From Betaproteobacteria bacterium (GTDB taxonomy: Bacteria > Pseudomonadota > Gammaproteobacteria > Burkholderiales > Usitatibacteraceae), in assembly GCA_016791265.1 (NCBI GenBank), contig JAEUMY010000024.1:104732-168731 (forward strand): a DNA stretch of 64,000 bases. Direction: 5' to 3'. How positions within the stretch are numbered: position 1 is the stretch's first letter; each line of letters starts with the position of its first letter. Positions 55,671 to 64,000 of the stretch are shown piece by piece. Both the position numbers and the translations under genes were made by a program. Under the pieces are notes generated by a model that was not told the origin of the DNA, did no database searches, and saw only the letters and a program-made list of their open reading frames with translations.

Positions 55671-58088
55671 ATGAATTCCTCACCCACCGGCACGACCGCG
55701 GCGACACCGGCGACGCGCCACGCACTCAGCCTGCGCGCGCGCATCGCGCTGCTCATCGTGCTGCTGCTCGTGGTTGTGCAGGGTGCTGCGCTCTTCATGG
55801 TCACGCGCACCAGCGACGACATCGCGCGCTCCACCGCATCCGACGCGCTCTTGCGCGGCGAGCGCATTTTCCAGCGGCTCCTCGCGCAGAACCAGGCTCA
55901 GCTCACCCAGGCCGCGTCGGTGTTGGCGGCGGACTTCGGCTTTCGCGCCGCCGTCGCCACGCGTGATCTGGCGACCATCGAAGACGTGCTGCGCAACCAC
56001 GGCTCGCGCATCAGCGCGCAGGCCATGTTTCTGCTGACGCCGGATCACACCATCCTCGTCGACACCCTGGAGGGCGAAGCGACCGGGCGCCACGGCCGCG
56101 ATCTCGCCCCGCTGGTGGCGATGACCAAGGACGGCCAGACCGCCAGCGCGCTGGCGCTCCTGGACGAGAAGGTGCATCAACTGGTGATGGTGCCGATCCG
56201 CGCGCCCGATCTCGTGGCCTGGGTGGTGATCGGGTTCCATGTCGATGACGTGGATGCGAATGAGCTGAAGTCCGTCGCCGGCATGGACGTGACCTTCGCG
56301 AGCCGTAGCGCAAGCGGGCCGTGGCGCATCCACGCGACCACGCTGGCGGACACGGTGCGCGCCGAGTTCACCGCGCGCATCGACGGCGGCGAGGCCCCCG
56401 GCCCAGGTGGTGATGCGGACCTCGCGCTGGACGGGCAGCGCTGGCAGGTGCATCGCACCGACCTGGGCGCGCTGGCCGGCGGCGGCACAGGCATCTCGGT
56501 GTTCCTGCAGCGCCCCCTCGCCGAAGTGACCCGCCCGTTCGAACGGCTCAACATGGCGTTCGTGTGGCTGTCTCTCGCGGGCGTGCTGCTGGGCGTGGTC
56601 GGCAGTGTGGCCATCGCGCGACGCATCGCCGCCCCCATTCGCGTGCTGGGCGAGGCGGCCGGCCGCATCCAGCAAGGCGACTATTCGACACCGGTTGCGC
56701 CGGGCCCACCAGACGAGATCGGCACCCTCGCCGCCGGGCTGGACCACATGCGGGTCGGCATCGCCGAGCGCGAGAGCCGGATACTTCGCCTGGCCTACGA
56801 GGACGGGCTCACCGCGCTGCCCAACCGCACGATGTTCATGGAGCGGCTCAACCAGTCGCTGAAACTGGCGCGCCGCGACGGCCCGAAGCCGGCGGTGATG
56901 CTGCTGGATCTCGACCGCTTCAAGATCATCAACGACACGCTGGGCCATGAGGTCGGCGACTTGGCCTTGCGCGAGGCCGGCCAGCGCATCGCGGCGACCC
57001 TGCGCGAGGCCGACAGTGTCGCGCGGCTGGGCGGCGACGAATTCGCCATCCTGCTGACCAGCACGGGACCCGGCCAGGCCGAGGCGGCGGCGCGGCGCAT
57101 CGTTGACGCGATGGAACAGCCCTTCTCCGTCGGCGGCCAGTCGATGGACATTTCCACGTCCATCGGCATCGCCTGCCATCCCGATCACGGCGTCGAGGCG
57201 AGCGAGTTGATGCGCGCGGCGGACGTCGCGATGTACGCGGCCAAACGCGCCAAGATCGGCTTCGCCACCTACGACCCCAGTCTCGACGACGAGCGCCAGT
57301 CGCATCTCACGCTGCTCGGCGAACTGCGCCGCGCGATCGACCAGGGGCAGTTGCATCTGTTGTATCAACCCAAGCTCACGCTGGCCGATGGCCGCATCGG
57401 CGCCGTCGAAGCGCTGGTGCGCTGGCGCCACCCGGAGCGCGGGATTGTTCTGCCCAACGACTTCATCCCCTTCGCCGAGCAAACCGGCTACATCACGCGC
57501 ATCACCCGCTGGGTGGTGGGCGAGGCGGTGCGCCAGTGCGGCGTCTGGCGGCGCGAGGGACTCGATATGCGCGTGTCCATCAACGCGTCCACCCGTGACC
57601 TGCAAACGCGTGAGAATCTGCCCGGTCTGTTGCGCGCGGCGCTGGCGGAGCACGGCGTGCCGAGCGACCGCATTTGCGTCGAAATCACCGAAGGCGCCCT
57701 GATGGAAGACCCCGACGGCGCCCGGAAAGTCCTGCGCGAGCTGCACGACATGGGCGTGGCGCTCTCCATCGACGACTACGGCACCGGCTATTCCTCGCTC
57801 GCGTATCTGAAGGCGCTGACCGTGAACGAGCTGAAGATCGACCGCTCCTTCGTCATCGACATGCATGACGACGCGCAAAGCCTCGCCATCGTGCGGTCCA
57901 CCATCGAGCTGGGTCACAACCTCGGCTTGAAGGTGGTGGCCGAAGGCGTCGAGTCGGACGCCGACATCGCGATGCTGCGCGCCGCCGGATGCGATGCCGT
58001 GCAGGGCTATGGCATTTCGCGCCCGGTCGACGCGGGTCGTGTGCCAGCGGAAGTGCGGACGCGCACGGCGGGCGGCGCGGAGTTGTAA
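55671..58088 (+). CDS. Cache-HAMP-GGDEF-EAL c-di-GMP signalling protein
   Basis: 805 residues from the ATG at 55671. A first membrane helix (ARIALLIVLLLVVVQGAALF) is followed by a periplasmic sensor domain of Cache type (about 50-285), then a second helix and HAMP (RRIAAPIRVLGEAAGRIQQGDYSTPV). The GGDEF domain has intact active site (ARLGGDEFAILL) and READ as RxxD inhibitory site. The EAL domain has EALVRWRHPERG, and the later metal-site stretches VCVEITE.. and SIDDYGTGYSSLAYL appear intact. Both enzyme activities look possible on sequence alone. It is divergent from sdaA with a two-palindrome promoter region. Confidence 0.92.
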   Translation: MNSSPTGTTAATPATRHALSLRARIALLIVLLLVVVQGAALFMVTRTSDDIARSTASDALLRGERIFQRLLAQNQAQLTQAASVLAADFGFRAAVATRDLATIEDVLRNHGSRISAQAMFLLTPDHTILVDTLEGEATGRHGRDLAPLVAMTKDGQTASALALLDEKVHQLVMVPIRAPDLVAWVVIGFHVDDVDANELKSVAGMDVTFASRSASGPWRIHATTLADTVRAEFTARIDGGEAPGPGGDADLALDGQRWQVHRTDLGALAGGGTGISVFLQRPLAEVTRPFERLNMAFVWLSLAGVLLGVVGSVAIARRIAAPIRVLGEAAGRIQQGDYSTPVAPGPPDEIGTLAAGLDHMRVGIAERESRILRLAYEDGLTALPNRTMFMERLNQSLKLARRDGPKPAVMLLDLDRFKIINDTLGHEVGDLALREAGQRIAATLREADSVARLGGDEFAILLTSTGPGQAEAAARRIVDAMEQPFSVGGQSMDISTSIGIACHPDHGVEASELMRAADVAMYAAKRAKIGFATYDPSLDDERQSHLTLLGELRRAIDQGQLHLLYQPKLTLADGRIGAVEALVRWRHPERGIVLPNDFIPFAEQTGYITRITRWVVGEAVRQCGVWRREGLDMRVSINASTRDLQTRENLPGLLRAALAEHGVPSDRICVEITEGALMEDPDGARKVLRELHDMGVALSIDDYGTGYSSLAYLKALTVNELKIDRSFVIDMHDDAQSLAIVRSTIELGHNLGLKVVAEGVESDADIAMLRAAGCDAVQGYGISRPVDAGRVPAEVRTRTAGGAEL

Positions 58089-58141
58089 CCGCGATGTAAC
58101 GGCCTTTGCATCGCGCACGGCGGGCTGCGACACTGCCGGCC

Positions 58142-60250
58142 ATGACCTTGACTCACCGATTGACTCTCCTCGTCGTCCTCGTCGCTCTCTCGAGCGTGGC
58201 GCCGCTTTCACTCGGCGCGGCCGCGTCGACGACCTCGGCGCACTTCGCGCCTCCCGCCACCCTGACCCTGCAAGGCGTGCCGCCGATTTCCAAGCGCATC
58301 GTCGAATCGGCCAAACGCTACGCCGATCTGGAAGGTACGCGCTTCGTCGCCTGGCATCCGCAGGAGAAGACGATGATCGTGAGCCAGCGCGCCGGCGACA
58401 CCCATCAGCTCTTCCTGCTCGACGGTCCGCTGGCGACACCCCGGCAGATCACCTTTCACGCCGACCCGACGCGCAGTGCCGCCTTTGAACCGGTCAACGC
58501 GCGCTATCTGGTGGTGGCGCGGGATCGCGGCGGCAATGAGGCGCATCGGCTCTATCGACTCGATCTCGCCGCCGCGCTGAAGGACGGCGCGATGCATACG
58601 CCCGTTCTGCTCTCGGAAGCGGACTTGAAGGCGGAGCACTGGTCGTTTTCGCCTGACGGCAAGACGCTGCTCTACGCGACCACGACACTGGACCAGAACG
58701 AGAACGACGACGACGGCGACGACGCGCCGCCGGACACGGCGAATCTCGTGTCGGCCGTGCAGGTGGTCAACCCGCTGGACCCGAGCCAGCGCAAGACCTT
58801 GCAGACGCTGAAGGGACGGCGTGTGCTGGGCCTGCGCCATGTCGCGGGCGGACGCGAGATTGAAGTCCGCGCATCGAACGGCGGGCGGGTGATGACCTGG
58901 CGCATCGACCTCGCGGGCAAGAGGCTGGGCGAGGAGAGACAAAGTGCCGCGACCGCGGTCTCCGACCCGGAGCAGCCTCAAGAGGAGGCGGCGCGTGACG
59001 AGCGCGACAGCCCCTCACGTTGGCGGGTCGAAAGCGACGGCGAGTTCCGTCGCCTGGCATTGCGCGGTGACCGCGGCGGCGGCGCGCGCGAATTCTTTCT
59101 GACGGAATTTCCATGGGACGTGGAGCGCATCGCCGTGCCGCCGCGGACTCAACTGCCCATGCCGGTGGTCATCAACGAGGCCGGCGTGTCCCGGTTGATG
59201 TGGTTCGACCGAGAGACGCGAAAGCTGGCGGCCGACCGACCACTTGATCTCGACGGCGGCATCATCGGCGCGCTCCGCTGGCATCGTCGCCTGCCGCAGC
59301 TCGCCTTCACGCATGCGTCCGCGCGGTCGCCGGGCGACGTCCACGTGTACGACGCCGCGGCCGGGACCTTGACACGCTGGACGCGGGCAGCCATCGAAAG
59401 CGCGGCCGGCGCGGAGCCGGCCCGCTTCGCCCGCGCCACGCTCATCAAGTGGAAGAGCTTCGACGGCCGCGAGATCTCCGGCTTCCGCTACGACCCGCCC
59501 GCCCGATTCGCCGGCCCACGCCCGGTGCTGGTGGTGCTGCACGGCGGCCCGTCGTCGCAATCGCGTCCCGGCTTCCTCGGCCGCAACAACTACTTCATCA
59601 ACGAGCTGGGCATGACGTTGATCTATCCCAACGTGCGCGGCTCGACCGGCTTTGGCCGGCGCTTCACCGATCTGGACAATGGCCGCGCCCGCGAGGATGC
59701 GGTGAGGGATGCGGCGGCCCTGCTGGACTGGATCAAAACCCAGAAGGAATTGGATGCCGCGAAGGTGATCGTGACCGGCGGCAGCTACGGCGGCTACATG
59801 TCCAACGCCATCGCGACCCGCCACCCGGACCGCATCGCGGCCAGCATCACCCTTGTGGGCATCTCGCACTTCGTGAGCCTGCTTGAACGCACGGAGAGCT
59901 ATCGCCGCGACAATCGCCGGCGCGAGTACGGCGACGAGCGCGATCCAGCCATGCGCGAGTTCCTGGACCGCATCTCGCCGCTCACCAACGCTGCGAATAT
60001 TCGCAATCCCATCCTCATCGCCCACGGCCGCAACGATCCCCGCGTGCCGCACACCGAGGCGTTGCAGCTGGCGGAAAAGGTCCGGGTCAATCGCCAGCCG
60101 GTCTGGCTCATCGTGGGCGAGAACGAAGGCCACGGATTCTCCAAAAAAGACAACAGCGACTTCCTCTTCTACGCAACCGTCGCGTTCATCGAGGCGGTCA
60201 TGAATCGCGACAGCCCGGCAGCCACGTCCAAGGAAGCGTCGCAACACTGA
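58142..60250 (+). CDS. Exported S9-family (prolyl oligopeptidase/DPP-like) serine peptidase
   Basis: 702 residues from the ATG at 58142, with a signal peptide (LTLLVVLVALSSVAPLSLGAAA). An N-terminal beta-propeller of WD-like blades (to about residue 430) is followed by the alpha/beta-hydrolase domain. Catalytic triad: Ser in VTGGSYGGYMSNA, Asp in IAHGRNDPRVPHTEALQ and His in GENEGHGFSKKDN. VVLHGGPSSQSRPGF supplies the oxyanion region. It cleaves peptides, often after proline, in the periplasm. A palindrome copy just before the Asp motif reads Ala-Asn-Ile-Arg-Asn. A TonB receptor follows. Confidence 0.93.
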   Translation: MTLTHRLTLLVVLVALSSVAPLSLGAAASTTSAHFAPPATLTLQGVPPISKRIVESAKRYADLEGTRFVAWHPQEKTMIVSQRAGDTHQLFLLDGPLATPRQITFHADPTRSAAFEPVNARYLVVARDRGGNEAHRLYRLDLAAALKDGAMHTPVLLSEADLKAEHWSFSPDGKTLLYATTTLDQNENDDDGDDAPPDTANLVSAVQVVNPLDPSQRKTLQTLKGRRVLGLRHVAGGREIEVRASNGGRVMTWRIDLAGKRLGEERQSAATAVSDPEQPQEEAARDERDSPSRWRVESDGEFRRLALRGDRGGGAREFFLTEFPWDVERIAVPPRTQLPMPVVINEAGVSRLMWFDRETRKLAADRPLDLDGGIIGALRWHRRLPQLAFTHASARSPGDVHVYDAAAGTLTRWTRAAIESAAGAEPARFARATLIKWKSFDGREISGFRYDPPARFAGPRPVLVVLHGGPSSQSRPGFLGRNNYFINELGMTLIYPNVRGSTGFGRRFTDLDNGRAREDAVRDAAALLDWIKTQKELDAAKVIVTGGSYGGYMSNAIATRHPDRIAASITLVGISHFVSLLERTESYRRDNRRREYGDERDPAMREFLDRISPLTNAANIRNPILIAHGRNDPRVPHTEALQLAEKVRVNRQPVWLIVGENEGHGFSKKDNSDFLFYATVAFIEAVMNRDSPAATSKEASQH
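59993..60004. repeat. GCGAATATTCGC palindrome, inside S9 peptidase gene
   Basis: Exact core with 14-bp extension; reads Ala-Ala-Asn-Ile-Arg-Asn, next to the catalytic Asp motif. Confidence 0.95.
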
Positions 60251-60394
60251 TCACGTTGAAGCGGTTTTGTTGCGCCTGTGCGACAGTCAGTGGCGCGCGA
60301 GTGCAAAGCGTGTGCTCGTCCGTGCATTGAAGTTCTTCATTCAATCAATGAGTTGCGCGCGCGCCAGGCGCCCGATTGCGAATCGACACATACC

Positions 60395-60450
60395 GCGACC
60401 GAAGCCACTCAAGCCACTACAAATCGCCAGAGTTCCCTGATGCAGCATCT
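60395..60450 (+). promoter_or_regulatory. Conserved upstream block of the first tandem TonB receptor
   Basis: CACTCAAGCCACTACAAATC (60406-60425) and TGATGCAGCATC (60438-60449) recur with the same 12-base spacing upstream of the next receptor gene (63559-63578 and 63591-63602). This suggests a shared promoter or operator. It lies about 90 bases before the ATG here. Confidence 0.55.
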
Positions 60451-60540
60451 GCCCCGCGTGTAATCGGGCCGGTGCGCCTCATCGCATCCGGTCGCGATGC
60501 GCTTCAACCATTCTCTCCATATCAGGGAGCACTCAGAGAC

Positions 60541-63273
60541 ATGAATACCCCCAAGACCAAAACCTTGGCCGCGTTGATCCCGGCGCTGCTGGCTGGCGTG
60601 ATGAGCGCCGGCGTCGCGCTCGCGCAGCAGACGCCGCCGCCACAACCCCCGCAGGCCCCGCAACAAACACCGCCGCGCACCGAGAAAATCGAAGTCACCG
60701 GCACCAACATCAAGCGCGTGGACGCGGAGACAGCTTCGCCCATCACCATCATCACCGCCGAAGACATCGCGCGTAGCGGCGCGAACAACGTGGCCGAACT
60801 GCTGCGCACACTGCCCGCCGCCAGCGCCGGCGGTCTGCAGGACTTCGACGCCGGCACGGGCTTCGCGGCCGGCGCGCAATCAGTGTCGCTGCGCGGCCTG
60901 GGCTCGCAAGCCACGCTGGTGCTGGTGAATGGCCGTCGCCTGGCGCCCGCCGCCTACGCCGACCCGAACGCCGGCCAATCGGTCATCTACAATCTGAACT
61001 CGATTCCGATGGCCGCCATCGAGCGCATCGAAATCCTGAAGGACGGCGCGTCGGCCATCTATGGCTCGGAGGCGATGGCGGGCGTGATCAACATTCTGCT
61101 CCGCAAGGACTTCAAGGGCGCCAGCGCAACCGTGTCCGGCGCGCAAAACGAGCGCGACAACTTCAGGAGCCGCACCGCATCGGCGACCCTGGGCTTCGGC
61201 GATCTGGCGAAAGACCGCTACAACGCCTTGCTGAACGTGGAATACAGCAAGCGCGAGCGCACCGGCATCCGCGAAGTGGATGATGTGAACAACGCCGCCT
61301 ATTCCGCGCTGGTGGGACGTCTCACCACGCTGTCCTCGCGTTCGTATCCCCCCAACCTGCTCCGGGAGCGGACGCCAGGCTCGGGCGTCTTCAATCAGGT
61401 GGCAAGCGTGGATCCGCGCTGCCCGCCCGAGCTGCTGCAAGGCGGCCTGTGTCGCTACGACCAGTGGAACAACTTGTCGGCGCAATCAGAGAACGAGCGC
61501 AAGGGCATTTTTGGCCGCTTCACCTACGAAGCCAGCCCCACGCTGACCGCGTTCGCCGAATTCGCGTATTCCAGCACCGAGTCGGAGTTCACGGGCAGCC
61601 CGTTCCTGGCCGATGAATTCACGACCACGTGGTTCTCGCAAAACGGCACGCGCTTCCGCTACGACGGCTTCATCCTGCCAGTCGGCCACCCGGACAACCC
61701 GCACCCGTTTCGCGTGCTGCTGCGCTATCGCTTCGCCGATTTCGGCACGCGTCTGCAAACGGTCACCAATGACTCGACCCGGGTCCTGGCAGGTCTTTCC
61801 GGCACGGCCGCCGGCTGGGATTGGGAGGCCGCGTTCCTCTACAACAAGTCCGAGCGCGAGGACCGCTACAACGGCTTCCCGGTGTTCAACGAACTGCTGG
61901 CGGCGCAGAACAACCGCACCTATCGCCCGTTCGGCAACAACGATCCGGCGCTGATCGCGCGGCTGGTGCCCTTCATCACCGACCGTGGCGAAGCCGAAAC
62001 CACCATGGTCGACGTGAAGGGATCGCGCGAAGTGTTCCGCGCACCGGGGGGGCCGGCGATGATGGCGGCTGGCCTCGAGTATCGCCGCGAAGAGCTCTCA
62101 GTGACGCCGGACAGCCGCATCGTGACCGGCGACTTCGTCGGCCTGGGCGGCTCGCAAGTGTCGGGCGCGCGCAACGTGACCTCGGCGTACGGCGAACTCT
62201 CCATCCCGCTTCAGCGCAACCTGGAAATGCAGTTGGCGCTCCGTCATGACCGCTACAGCGACTACGGCAGCTCGACCACGCCCAAGATCGGTCTCAAATG
62301 GAGTGCGACGAAGAGCTTCGCGCTGCGCGGCACATACGCGGGCGGCTTCCGCGCGCCGTCGATTTCGCAGATCACGCAGTCGAACGTGCAGGTGTTCAAC
62401 ACCATTGCCGATCCGGTGCGCTGCGGCCAACCAGGCGCGGACCCGGAGGATTGCACCGGACGCAGCATTTCCAGCCTGATTCGCGCCAACCCGGATCTGG
62501 AACCCGAGGAGTCGCGGGGCCTCACCTTCGGCTTCGTGTTCTCGCCGACAGACAACACCAATGTCATCGTGGACCTGTACGAAATTCGCCGCGAAAGCGA
62601 GGTGGGACGCTTCAGCTCGCAGTACATCATCAACCGGGAAAGCCAGTTTCCGGGTGCGGTGATTCGTGACACCAACCCGGCCACCCAGCTCGCGGGCATC
62701 CCCAACTCCGGGCCCATCCTCTCGACCATTCGCCAGTTCCGCAACCTGGGCGAGACGCGCACCTCGGGCATCGACGTCGACGGCAGCTACCGCATGAGCC
62801 TGGGCGGCGCGGGCCGGCTGACGGCGACGGTGCAAGCCACGTGGCTGCGTTCCTACAAAAATTCGTTCACCGCGGGCGACCCGCTGATCGAATACGCGGA
62901 TGCCTACGGCCCGGCCGGGGAGTTGCCCAAGTGGAAAGGCAACTTCAGCCTGAACTGGGAACGCGGCGCGTGGAGCGCGTTCGGCCGGGTCAATCACGTC
63001 AAGGGCTGGCTCTACGGCGACACCACGTCCGGCTGCGGCTCGGCCTCGTTCCAGGCGTTGGAGCCCAGCTGCCGCGTCAAGCCGTGGACGACGCTCGACA
63101 TGGGCGCATCCTGGCGCGGCATCAAGAACCTGACCGTGAGCGGCGTCGTGCGCAACATCGACGACAAAAACGCGCCCTTCGATCCGGACAACACGTCGCT
63201 GGGATTCAATCCCGAATTCCACAATCCGTATGGACGGTATTTCTCGTTGAGCGTGAATTACCGGTTCCGCTGA
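60541..63273 (+). CDS. TonB-dependent receptor (tandem paralogue 1)
   Basis: 910 residues from the ATG at 60541. The signal peptide MNTPKTKTLAALIPALLAGVMSAGVALA is followed by a Pro/Gln-rich linker (QQTPPPQPPQAPQQTPP). The TonB-box-like EKIEVTGTNIKRVDAETASP leads to a plug with LRGLGSQATLVLVNGRRLAP and LKDGASAIYGSEAMAGVINILLRKDF, and the barrel ends YGRYFSLSVNYRFR. This is the plug type of receptors for oligosaccharides, peptides and similar ligands. It follows an exported peptidase, so peptide uptake is conceivable, but unproved. GGGAG lies about 14 bases before the ATG. Confidence 0.92.
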   Translation: MNTPKTKTLAALIPALLAGVMSAGVALAQQTPPPQPPQAPQQTPPRTEKIEVTGTNIKRVDAETASPITIITAEDIARSGANNVAELLRTLPAASAGGLQDFDAGTGFAAGAQSVSLRGLGSQATLVLVNGRRLAPAAYADPNAGQSVIYNLNSIPMAAIERIEILKDGASAIYGSEAMAGVINILLRKDFKGASATVSGAQNERDNFRSRTASATLGFGDLAKDRYNALLNVEYSKRERTGIREVDDVNNAAYSALVGRLTTLSSRSYPPNLLRERTPGSGVFNQVASVDPRCPPELLQGGLCRYDQWNNLSAQSENERKGIFGRFTYEASPTLTAFAEFAYSSTESEFTGSPFLADEFTTTWFSQNGTRFRYDGFILPVGHPDNPHPFRVLLRYRFADFGTRLQTVTNDSTRVLAGLSGTAAGWDWEAAFLYNKSEREDRYNGFPVFNELLAAQNNRTYRPFGNNDPALIARLVPFITDRGEAETTMVDVKGSREVFRAPGGPAMMAAGLEYRREELSVTPDSRIVTGDFVGLGGSQVSGARNVTSAYGELSIPLQRNLEMQLALRHDRYSDYGSSTTPKIGLKWSATKSFALRGTYAGGFRAPSISQITQSNVQVFNTIADPVRCGQPGADPEDCTGRSISSLIRANPDLEPEESRGLTFGFVFSPTDNTNVIVDLYEIRRESEVGRFSSQYIINRESQFPGAVIRDTNPATQLAGIPNSGPILSTIRQFRNLGETRTSGIDVDGSYRMSLGGAGRLTATVQATWLRSYKNSFTAGDPLIEYADAYGPAGELPKWKGNFSLNWERGAWSAFGRVNHVKGWLYGDTTSGCGSASFQALEPSCRVKPWTTLDMGASWRGIKNLTVSGVVRNIDDKNAPFDPDNTSLGFNPEFHNPYGRYFSLSVNYRFR

Positions 63274-63290
63274 TCCACGTTGTACCCCGC

Positions 63291-63344
63291 GGCCACTTTC
63301 TGGCACGTCGCCCGCGATGTGTCGGAAAGTGGCCGTGTTTTTTC
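63291..63344 (+). terminator. Rho-independent terminator after TonB paralogue 1
   Basis: Outer stem GGCCACTTTC / GAAAGTGGCC (63291-63300 and 63325-63334), with a second inner stem (CACGTCGC / GCGATGTG, one G-U pair), followed by GTGTTTTTTC. Confidence 0.9.
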
Positions 63345-63553
63345 ATGGGCCACTGTCATCGACACAGGCGGCGGCCGCGAGCCTGATGAATTCGCGCCGC
63401 CGGGTGAAACGAGTGCTCAAGTGTTGCAGGCGCGCCACAGGAGCAGAGTGTCCGCGTCAGATCAACAACAGGCTAGGACGAAAATAATACTTTCATGTCA
63501 GTAGGTTGTGAGCACTCCGCACACCGTGCTGCGAATCGCCATCGACCGCCACC

Positions 63554-63602
63554 AAAAGCACTCAAGCCAATACAAATCAGGTCGAATCGGTGATGCAGCA
63601 TC
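63554..63602 (+). promoter_or_regulatory. Conserved upstream block of the second tandem TonB receptor
   Basis: Matches the block at 60401-60449: CACTCAAGCCAATACAAATC then, after the same 12-base spacer, TGATGCAGCATC. TGCGAATCG occurs further upstream in both regions. Probably a shared control element duplicated with the gene. Confidence 0.55.
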
Positions 63603-63743
63603 GCATTCTGGTGTCGTCGGTGTCGCCTGCGCAAAACCGGGTGAATTGTCATCGACGCCACCGCGACGGAAATCACAGTCCGTCGCGAGGTGTCGCGTTA
63701 CGCGCGCGACGATGCGAATTTCACACAGGGAGTCCATCCACAC

Positions 63744-64000
63744 ATGAAAGCCCCACCCATCAGAACCATCGCCGTGCTGGTACCGGCGCTTATCGCCGGC
63801 ATGGTCAGCGCCGGCATGGCATCCGCCCAGACGACCGCACCGGCAACCCCGCCCAATCAGCCCAAGCCCGAGAAGATCGAAGTCACCGGCTCACTCATCA
63901 AGCGGGTCGACACCGAGACGCCATCGGTGGTGCAGATCATCACGGCCAAGCAGATCAAGGAATCGGGCTACGCGACGATTGAAGAATTGATGCGCTCGCT
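63744..64000 (+). CDS. TonB-dependent receptor (tandem paralogue 2, 3' truncated by window)
   Basis: The frame is open from the ATG at 63744 to the window end, giving 85 residues. Signal peptide MKAPPIRTIAVLVPALIAGM.., Pro-rich linker (TTAPATPPNQPKP), then EKIEVTGSLIKRVDTETPSVVQIITAKQIKESGYATIEELMRSL. These follow paralogue 1 closely (LAALIPALLAGVMSAG / IAVLVPALIAGMVSAG; EKIEVTGTNIKRVDAET / EKIEVTGSLIKRVDTET), so the two genes are tandem duplicates. The plug and barrel lie beyond the window. Confidence 0.85.
   Translation, partial: MKAPPIRTIAVLVPALIAGMVSAGMASAQTTAPATPPNQPKPEKIEVTGSLIKRVDTETPSVVQIITAKQIKESGYATIEELMRS

Larger units (their letters stand above)
63274..63743. other. Leader region of the second tandem receptor
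   Basis: 470 bases with a terminator at its left end and a conserved upstream block at 63554-63602. No gene is seen. Short overlapping frames here have no start signal or homology. Confidence 0.55.

Noticed and set aside
3018..60004. Palindrome copies as a CRISPR array
   Set aside because: Units are 12-26 bp, separated by 0.1-7 kb with no spacers of uniform length, and many lie in genes.
3018..60004. Palindrome copies as DNA uptake sequences, parS, matS or SlmA sites
   Set aside because: Neisseria and Pasteurellaceae uptake sequences are not palindromic and differ in sequence. parS, matS and SlmA sites have other consensus sequences and are tens per genome at most, not one every 2 kb.
1..64000. 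tRNA, rRNA, riboswitch or integrase/att site
   Set aside because: No cloverleaf, rRNA-like segment, integrase gene or direct-repeat att pair was noticed, including at the borders of the AT-rich cassette. A covariance-model scan would settle this.

Overview
This is GC-rich DNA from a member of the Pseudomonadota. The repertoire fits a free-living beta- or gammaproteobacterium: TonB-dependent receptors with Pro/Gln-rich linkers, EttA, PdxH, MoaA/FdhD, a two-domain PPK2, an MlaF-type ATPase and several GGDEF proteins. There is no rRNA, tRNA, CRISPR array or complete insertion sequence, so species cannot be fixed from the window alone.

Layout. 1-5.5 kb: 3' end of a GST gene, a TonB receptor with a strong terminator, then an overlapping secreted serine protease and FHA membrane protein. 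5.6-9.8 kb: a small unknown gene divergent from a LysR regulator, a 7TMR-DISM/GGDEF protein and an orphan MlaF-like ATPase. 9.9-18.2 kb: ettA (minus), a glycine-rich-domain protein, phnD-phnE without phnC, a metallo-beta-lactamase-fold hydrolase, a diguanylate cyclase, an acetyltransferase and a MetX-like hydrolase. 18.2-26 kb (minus): a 2OG-Fe(II) oxygenase, a 42-residue basic protein gene, then a run of CHASE2-adenylate cyclase, two FecR-like paralogues, a caspase-MORN protein and a thioesterase. 26-32.8 kb: MFS transporter and pdxH, a DUF3047 lipoprotein, and a moaA-to-fdhD cluster with two small membrane proteins. 32.9-45.7 kb: small envelope and accessory genes, many secreted, with decayed genes (a GNAT remnant next to a MITE-like element, a frameshifted SGNH hydrolase). 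46.7-50 kb: an AT-richer two-gene cassette, a PIN-like protein and a soluble Hanks-type kinase with a C-terminal extension. 50-60 kb: polyphosphate kinase 2, aminopeptidase P, sdaA, a GGDEF-EAL protein and an S9 peptidase. 60-64 kb: two paralogous TonB receptors, the second cut by the window edge.

The most striking signal is a dispersed palindrome, GCGAATATTCGC. I count 29 exact 12-mers in 64 kb, 14 of them extended to TGCGAATATTCGCA, plus single-mismatch copies; chance predicts well under 0.01. Seventeen lie in the small intergenic fraction, often within about 60 bp of a start or stop codon. Twelve lie in genes, where they read as Ala-Asn-Ile-Arg, Arg-Ile-Phe-Ala or Glu-Tyr-Ser depending on frame, several of them in signal peptides or near N-termini. 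The density recalls HIP1 of cyanobacteria, but the sequence differs. The AT-richer cassette has no copy inside its genes. I consider this repeat system, and secondarily the PIN/kinase cassette and the cyclase-FecR-caspase run, the parts of the window most worth following up.
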